In this document: one piece after another, positions 53,061 through 57,062 of the stretch
Position numbering within the stretch: position 1 is the first letter of the stretch
How the letters are laid out: every line of letters starts with the position of its first letter
DNA from: Bacteroidaceae bacterium
GTDB lineage: Bacteria > Bacteroidota > Bacteroidia > Bacteroidales > Bacteroidaceae
Length of the DNA: 57,062 bases
NCBI GenBank assembly: GCA_021443415.1
Contig: JABUTZ010000001.1
Span: 36,000-93,061, forward strand
Reading direction: 5' to 3'
Program-made: the position numbers and the translations under genes
Notes under the pieces: generated by a model
Told to the model about the DNA's origin: nothing
The model's database searches: none
What the model saw: the letters and a program-made list of their open reading frames with translations, nothing else

Positions 53061-56000
53061 CTATTTATACTCTTCCCAGCTCCTCACAGTCAGGTCATCC
53101 GGACTCATCTTGCAGAAAGCGGAGATGAACGCACTTGCGAGGCGACCGTTGGTGATGAGCGGTATGTTGAGGTCTACGGCGGCGCGTCGTATCTTGTAGC
53201 CATTGGTCAACTCGCCGGCACTCAGGTCCTTGGGAACATTCACCACGAGGTCTATCTCGTGCTGATGTAGGAGTTCGAGCGCTTGTGGCTCCTTTCCTTC
53301 CTCGCTGGGCCAGTAGCAGCAGGTGTTCTCCACTCCATTCTCTGCCAGATAACGGCTGGTACCTGCGGTGGCATAGAGGCGATACCCTTTCTCCTGCAGC
53401 ATCATCGCGGCATCGAGCATTGCGGCTTTCTGCTTTGCTCCACCGGTACTGAGCAGCACGCCTTTCTGCGGTATGCGATGACCTACCGAGAGCATCGCCT
53501 TGAGCAGTGCGCACGAGGTATCCTCGCCAAGGCAGCCGACTTCACCTGTCGATGCCATGTCAACACCCAAGACGGGGTCGGCGTTCTGCAGTCGGTTGAA
53601 CGAGAACTGGCTTGCCTTGATGCCTACGTAGTCGATGTCGAAGATGTTTTTGTTGAGCTTCTCCACCGGCAGTCCGAGCATGACGCGTGTGGCGAGTTCG
53701 ATGAGATTGGTCTTCAGCACCTTGCTGACGAATGGGAACGAACGCGAGGCGCGCAGGTTGCACTCAATGACTTTTATCTCGTTCTCACGTGCAAGATATT
53801 GGATGTTGAATGGCCCCGAGATATTGAGCTCGCGTGCTATCTGCCCGGAGATTTTCTTTATGCGGCGCACGGTCTCCACATAGAGCTTCTGCGCCGGGAA
53901 CTGGATGGTGGCATCGCCCGAATGCACTCCCGCAAATTCGATGTGCTCGCTGATGGCGTATGCGAGTATCTCGCCGTTCTTAGCCACTGCGTCCATCTCT
54001 ATTTCCTTTGTCTCGGTCATGAACTTCGACACAACGACGGGATGCTTGGCACTCACGTTTGCGGCGAGGGCGAGGAAACGCTCCAACTCGTCGGCGTTCG
54101 AGCACACGTTCATGGCGGCTCCCGATAGTACATAGCTCGGACGCACCAGCACGGGGAACCCTACCCTATCCACGAACGTCTTGATGTCGTCCATGCTGGT
54201 CAGCGCACTCCACTCGGGCTGGTCCACGCCTATCCGTCCGAGCATGGCGGAGAACTTCTCGCGGTCTTCGGCGTTGTCTATGCTCTTGGCACTCGTTCCG
54301 AGTATGGGAACGCGCTGTGCGTCAAGCTTCAATGCCAGGTTATTGGGTATCTGTCCGCCTGTTGAAACGATTACCCCCTTGGGGGTCTCCAGCTCGATGA
54401 TATCAAGCACGCGCTCGAAAGTCAACTCGTCGAAATAGAGCCTGTCGCACATGTCGTAGTCGGTCGAGACTGTCTCGGGGTTGTAGTTGATCATCACACT
54501 GCGCAGACCTTCCCGTCGGATGGTGTTCAGGGCTTGCACGCCGCACCAGTCGAACTCTACCGACGAACCAATTCTGTATGCTCCGCTACCCAATACGACC
54601 ACGCTTTTCTTGTCGTTCTCATACTCGATGTCGTTATCCACGGCCGAATATGTGAGATAGAGGTAGTTGGTCTGCGCGGGATATTCGGCGGCGAGGGTGT
54701 CTATCTGCTTCACACGGGGTACGATGCCCTGCGCCTTGCGCTTTCCGCGCACTACGAGAGCAGCTTCCTCCAAGTCCATCTCTTGTTCCATACCGAGTGC
54801 CCTTGCTATCTGGAAGTCGCTGAATCCCTGACGCTTGGCCTGCATAAGCAACTCCTTGTCGAGGGTGTTGATGTGCGTTTCACCCAACCGTTGCTCGGTC
54901 TTGACTATGTTCTGCAGTTTCTGTAGGAACCAGCAGTCGATGTGTGTCAGCTCATGTATCTGCTCCGTCGTGTAGCCGTTCTTCATGGCTTCGGAGATGA
55001 TGAAGATGCGCTTGTCGGTGGGCTCATGCAGGGCGTTGTCCACATCATCTATGTGCAACTCTTTGTTGCCGACAAAACCGTGCATGCCCTGCCCTATCAT
55101 GCGAAGGCCTTTCTGTATGGCCTCTTCGAAGGTGCGTCCGATAGCCATCACCTCGCCCACCGATTTCATCGACGAACCGAGTTCCCTATCCACGCCGCGG
55201 AACTTGCCCAAGTCCCAGCGAGGTATCTTGCAGACCACGTAGTCGAGGGCTGGCTCGAAAAATGCGCTGGTGGTACGCGTCACACTGTTCTTGAGTTCAA
55301 ACAGTCCATATCCGAGTCCGAGCTTGGCGGCTACGAAGGCGAGCGGATACCCGGTTGCCTTGCTTGCCAGGGCTGACGACCGGCTCAGGCGGGCATTGAC
55401 CTCGATGACTCTGTAGTCTTCGCTCTGCGGGTCGAAGGCATACTGCACGTTGCACTCGCCCACGATGCCTACGTGGCGCACTATCTTGATTGCTATCGCA
55501 CGCAGTTTATGGTATTCGGCGTTGGTCAGTGTCTGCGACGGAGCGATGACAATACTCTCGCCCGTATGGATTCCGAGCGGGTCGAAGTTCTCCATGTTGC
55601 AGACGGTGATGCAGTTGTCATACTGGTCTCTCACCACCTCGTATTCTATCTCTTTCCAACCCTTCAGACTCTTCTCTACCAATACTTGAGGTGAGAAGGC
55701 GAATGCTTTCTCGCACAATGTGTTAAGTTCCGTCTCGTTGTCGCAGAATCCCGAACCGAGACCACCCAAGGCGTAGGCGGCACGCACAATGACCGGATAG
55801 CCGAGCGTGGCTGCCGCATGCCGTGCTTCCTCAATGTTCTCGCATGCTTGCGACTTGATGGTCTTGACATCTATTTCGTCGAGTTTGCGCACGAACAGTT
55901 CGCGGTCTTCGGTCTCGATGATTGCTTGCACGGGCGTGCCAAGCACCTTGACGCCGTACTTCTCCAACACTCCACTTTTATACAGGGCAACGCCGCAGTT

Positions 56001-56270
56001 CAATGCCGTCTGTCCGCCAAACGAGAGCAGGATGCCTTCGGGCTTCTCTTTCTCGATGACTCGCTCGACGAAATACGGGGTGACGGGCAGGAAGAAGATT
56101 TTGTCCGCCACTCCCTCACTGGTCTGCACGGTGGCTATGTTGGGATTGATGAGTACTGTCTCTATCCCCTCTTCCTTCAGCGCTTTGAGGGCTTGCGAAC
56201 CAGAGTAGTCAAACTCGCCTGCCTCGCCTATCTTGAGGGCTCCCGAACCTAATAATAGTACCTTTTTCAT
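53061..56270 (-). CDS. carB: Carbamoyl-phosphate synthase large subunit
   Basis: Makes carbamoyl phosphate for pyrimidine and arginine synthesis from ammonia supplied by CarA. The 1069-residue protein has both ATP-grasp halves: the first opens VLLLGSGALKIGEAGEFDYS, the second VVLGSGAYRIGSSVEFDW at about residue 560. The allosteric MGS-type domain is at the C-terminus (about 935-1069), with the nucleotide-sensing loop around LLSTGGAKQK. Length is normal. Its ATG directly abuts the carA stop. Confidence 0.96.
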   Translation of the reverse strand: MKKVLLLGSGALKIGEAGEFDYSGSQALKALKEEGIETVLINPNIATVQTSEGVADKIFFLPVTPYFVERVIEKEKPEGILLSFGGQTALNCGVALYKSGVLEKYGVKVLGTPVQAIIETEDRELFVRKLDEIDVKTIKSQACENIEEARHAAATLGYPVIVRAAYALGGLGSGFCDNETELNTLCEKAFAFSPQVLVEKSLKGWKEIEYEVVRDQYDNCITVCNMENFDPLGIHTGESIVIAPSQTLTNAEYHKLRAIAIKIVRHVGIVGECNVQYAFDPQSEDYRVIEVNARLSRSSALASKATGYPLAFVAAKLGLGYGLFELKNSVTRTTSAFFEPALDYVVCKIPRWDLGKFRGVDRELGSSMKSVGEVMAIGRTFEEAIQKGLRMIGQGMHGFVGNKELHIDDVDNALHEPTDKRIFIISEAMKNGYTTEQIHELTHIDCWFLQKLQNIVKTEQRLGETHINTLDKELLMQAKRQGFSDFQIARALGMEQEMDLEEAALVVRGKRKAQGIVPRVKQIDTLAAEYPAQTNYLYLTYSAVDNDIEYENDKKSVVVLGSGAYRIGSSVEFDWCGVQALNTIRREGLRSVMINYNPETVSTDYDMCDRLYFDELTFERVLDIIELETPKGVIVSTGGQIPNNLALKLDAQRVPILGTSAKSIDNAEDREKFSAMLGRIGVDQPEWSALTSMDDIKTFVDRVGFPVLVRPSYVLSGAAMNVCSNADELERFLALAANVSAKHPVVVSKFMTETKEIEMDAVAKNGEILAYAISEHIEFAGVHSGDATIQFPAQKLYVETVRRIKKISGQIARELNISGPFNIQYLARENEIKVIECNLRASRSFPFVSKVLKTNLIELATRVMLGLPVEKLNKNIFDIDYVGIKASQFSFNRLQNADPVLGVDMASTGEVGCLGEDTSCALLKAMLSVGHRIPQKGVLLSTGGAKQKAAMLDAAMMLQEKGYRLYATAGTSRYLAENGVENTCCYWPSEEGKEPQALELLHQHEIDLVVNVPKDLSAGELTNGYKIRRAAVDLNIPLITNGRLASAFISAFCKMSPDDLTVRSWEEYK

Positions 56271-57062
56271 TTATTCGCCTTGTGTTAATGCGTCAACAAA
56301 TTTGTCAAACAGAAACTCAGTATCTACGGGCCCCGAGCATGCTTCGGGGTGGAACTGAGCTGAATACCATGGGTTCTTCTTGTGCCTGATGCCTTCGTTA
56401 GACCCGTCGTTCATGTTTACGAACAGGGGTTCCCAGTCTGCGCCTAATGTTTTGGTGTCTACTGCATAACCATGGTTTTGCGATGTGACATAGCAGCGGT
56501 TGGTACCCACCTCCCTGACAGGTTGGTTGTGGCTGCGGTGTCCGTACTTGAGTTTGTATATCGTAGCTCCGGCTGCTTTCGAGAGCAGTTGGTTGCCCAT
56601 GCATATGCCCATGCAGGGGCGCACTGGCGTTGCGTTCAAGAACTTGCGTATGTTTTCGACGGTCGCTTCGCATGTGTCAGGGTCGCCGGGGCCGTTGGCG
56701 AGGAAGAGTCCGTCAAACTCCATCCCATTGAAGTCGTAGTCCCAGGGCACGCGTACCACATCGAGTCCTCGTCTTACCAAGCACCTTATGATGTTTGCCT
56801 TCACGCCGCAATCTACGAGTACTACGGTCTTGCCTTTCTTCTCACCTTGCGCCTCATAGCGGACGATTTCCTTGCAACTTACTTCCGACACGAAATTGAC
56901 TCCTTCATAGTCTGCTTCGGGCACATTGTCCGGTTGGTCGTCGAAGAGTATCTTGCCCATCATCACTCCGTGCTCGCGCAGCACCTTGGTCAGCGCCCGC
57001 GTGTCGATGCCCGTAATGCCCGGCACCCCTTCCCGCCTGAGCCATTCAGCCAGACTTTCCTT
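56271..57062 (-). CDS. carA: Carbamoyl-phosphate synthase small subunit (5' end outside window)
   Basis: The glutamine amidotransferase subunit that feeds ammonia to CarB. The frame is open to the last base, so the start lies beyond the window; the visible 263 residues begin KESLAEWLRREGVPGITGID within the N-terminal domain. The class I amidotransferase domain carries the nucleophile Cys in GICMGNQLL, where Asn replaces the usual His after it, and the His-Glu pair in AQFHPEACSGP. The TAA stop is immediately followed by the carB ATG, so the two are co-translated. Confidence 0.95.
   Translation of the reverse strand, partial: KESLAEWLRREGVPGITGIDTRALTKVLREHGVMMGKILFDDQPDNVPEADYEGVNFVSEVSCKEIVRYEAQGEKKGKTVVLVDCGVKANIIRCLVRRGLDVVRVPWDYDFNGMEFDGLFLANGPGDPDTCEATVENIRKFLNATPVRPCMGICMGNQLLSKAAGATIYKLKYGHRSHNQPVREVGTNRCYVTSQNHGYAVDTKTLGADWEPLFVNMNDGSNEGIRHKKNPWYSAQFHPEACSGPVDTEFLFDKFVDALTQGE

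Overview
This is a chromosomal window from a Bacteroidales bacterium, most likely Prevotellaceae or a near relative. The phylum is supported by a serine palmitoyltransferase of the Bacteroides sphingolipid type, GldE beside SSB, a TonB-dependent receptor with an N-terminal carboxypeptidase-regulatory-like domain, a fused pyruvate:ferredoxin oxidoreductase, methylmalonyl-CoA epimerase, the agmatine deiminase/N-carbamoylputrescine amidohydrolase pair, and many upstream elements of the Bacteroidetes form TTTG-N19/20-TAnnTTTG. Starts mostly lack a Shine-Dalgarno sequence and follow A/C-rich leaders. Coding DNA is GC-rich at third positions, which creates long meaningless antisense reading frames. 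I saw no rRNA, tRNA, CRISPR array, insertion sequence or prophage, and no gene-free stretch over 300 bases.

Layout. 1-5942: two tandem sialidases. The first is a very large secreted fusion, cut by the window edge, of SGNH esterase, degenerate SGNH domain, lectin-like modules, sialidase and C-terminal sorting-type tail. 5927-8504: a 64-residue protein and a diacylglycerol-kinase-type lipid kinase (minus strand), divergent from serine palmitoyltransferase. 8647-15167: dnaX, then on the minus strand a YraN-type nuclease-fold protein, a Bcp peroxiredoxin, a cytoplasmic GH13 enzyme overlapping fabD, and mnmA. 15320-29516: a long plus-strand run of valS, a helix-hairpin-helix protein, a FemAB-like acyltransferase, a TonB-dependent receptor, mce, a GH20 beta-hexosaminidase, a metallo-beta-lactamase hydrolase, recQ, ispE and dprA. 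29526-33835: an aldo/keto reductase (minus), then engB-aguA-aguB (plus), then an AlkD-like protein (minus). 33977-39722 (minus): nifJ, an alanine-rich lipoprotein and a GHL10-type glycosidase. 39818-44435 (plus): cstA, a small beta-barrel, a SpoU methyltransferase, queA and xth. 44452-47362 (minus): long-chain acyl-CoA ligase, a YggS-type PLP protein and a DUF4494-type protein. 47511-50498 (plus): glnS and a TPR protein. 50507-57062 (minus): gldE, ssb, a secreted protein of unknown role, carB, and carA cut by the window edge.

Most genes are housekeeping. The accessory functions fit a gut or mucosal glycan forager: the esterase-sialidase fusion, the second sialidase and the GH20 enzyme could together strip O-acetylated sialic acids and then HexNAc residues from host glycans, while PFOR and methylmalonyl-CoA epimerase fit anaerobic propionate/succinate-type fermentation. 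The most unusual features are the sialidase fusion, with a pseudo-esterase domain and an apparent catalytic Asp-to-Ser change shared by both paralogues; a perfect 29-bp tandem duplication that appears to create a second promoter for fabD; an A/C-rich leader motif shared by three unrelated genes; and a cysteine-rich, alanine-helix lipoprotein.
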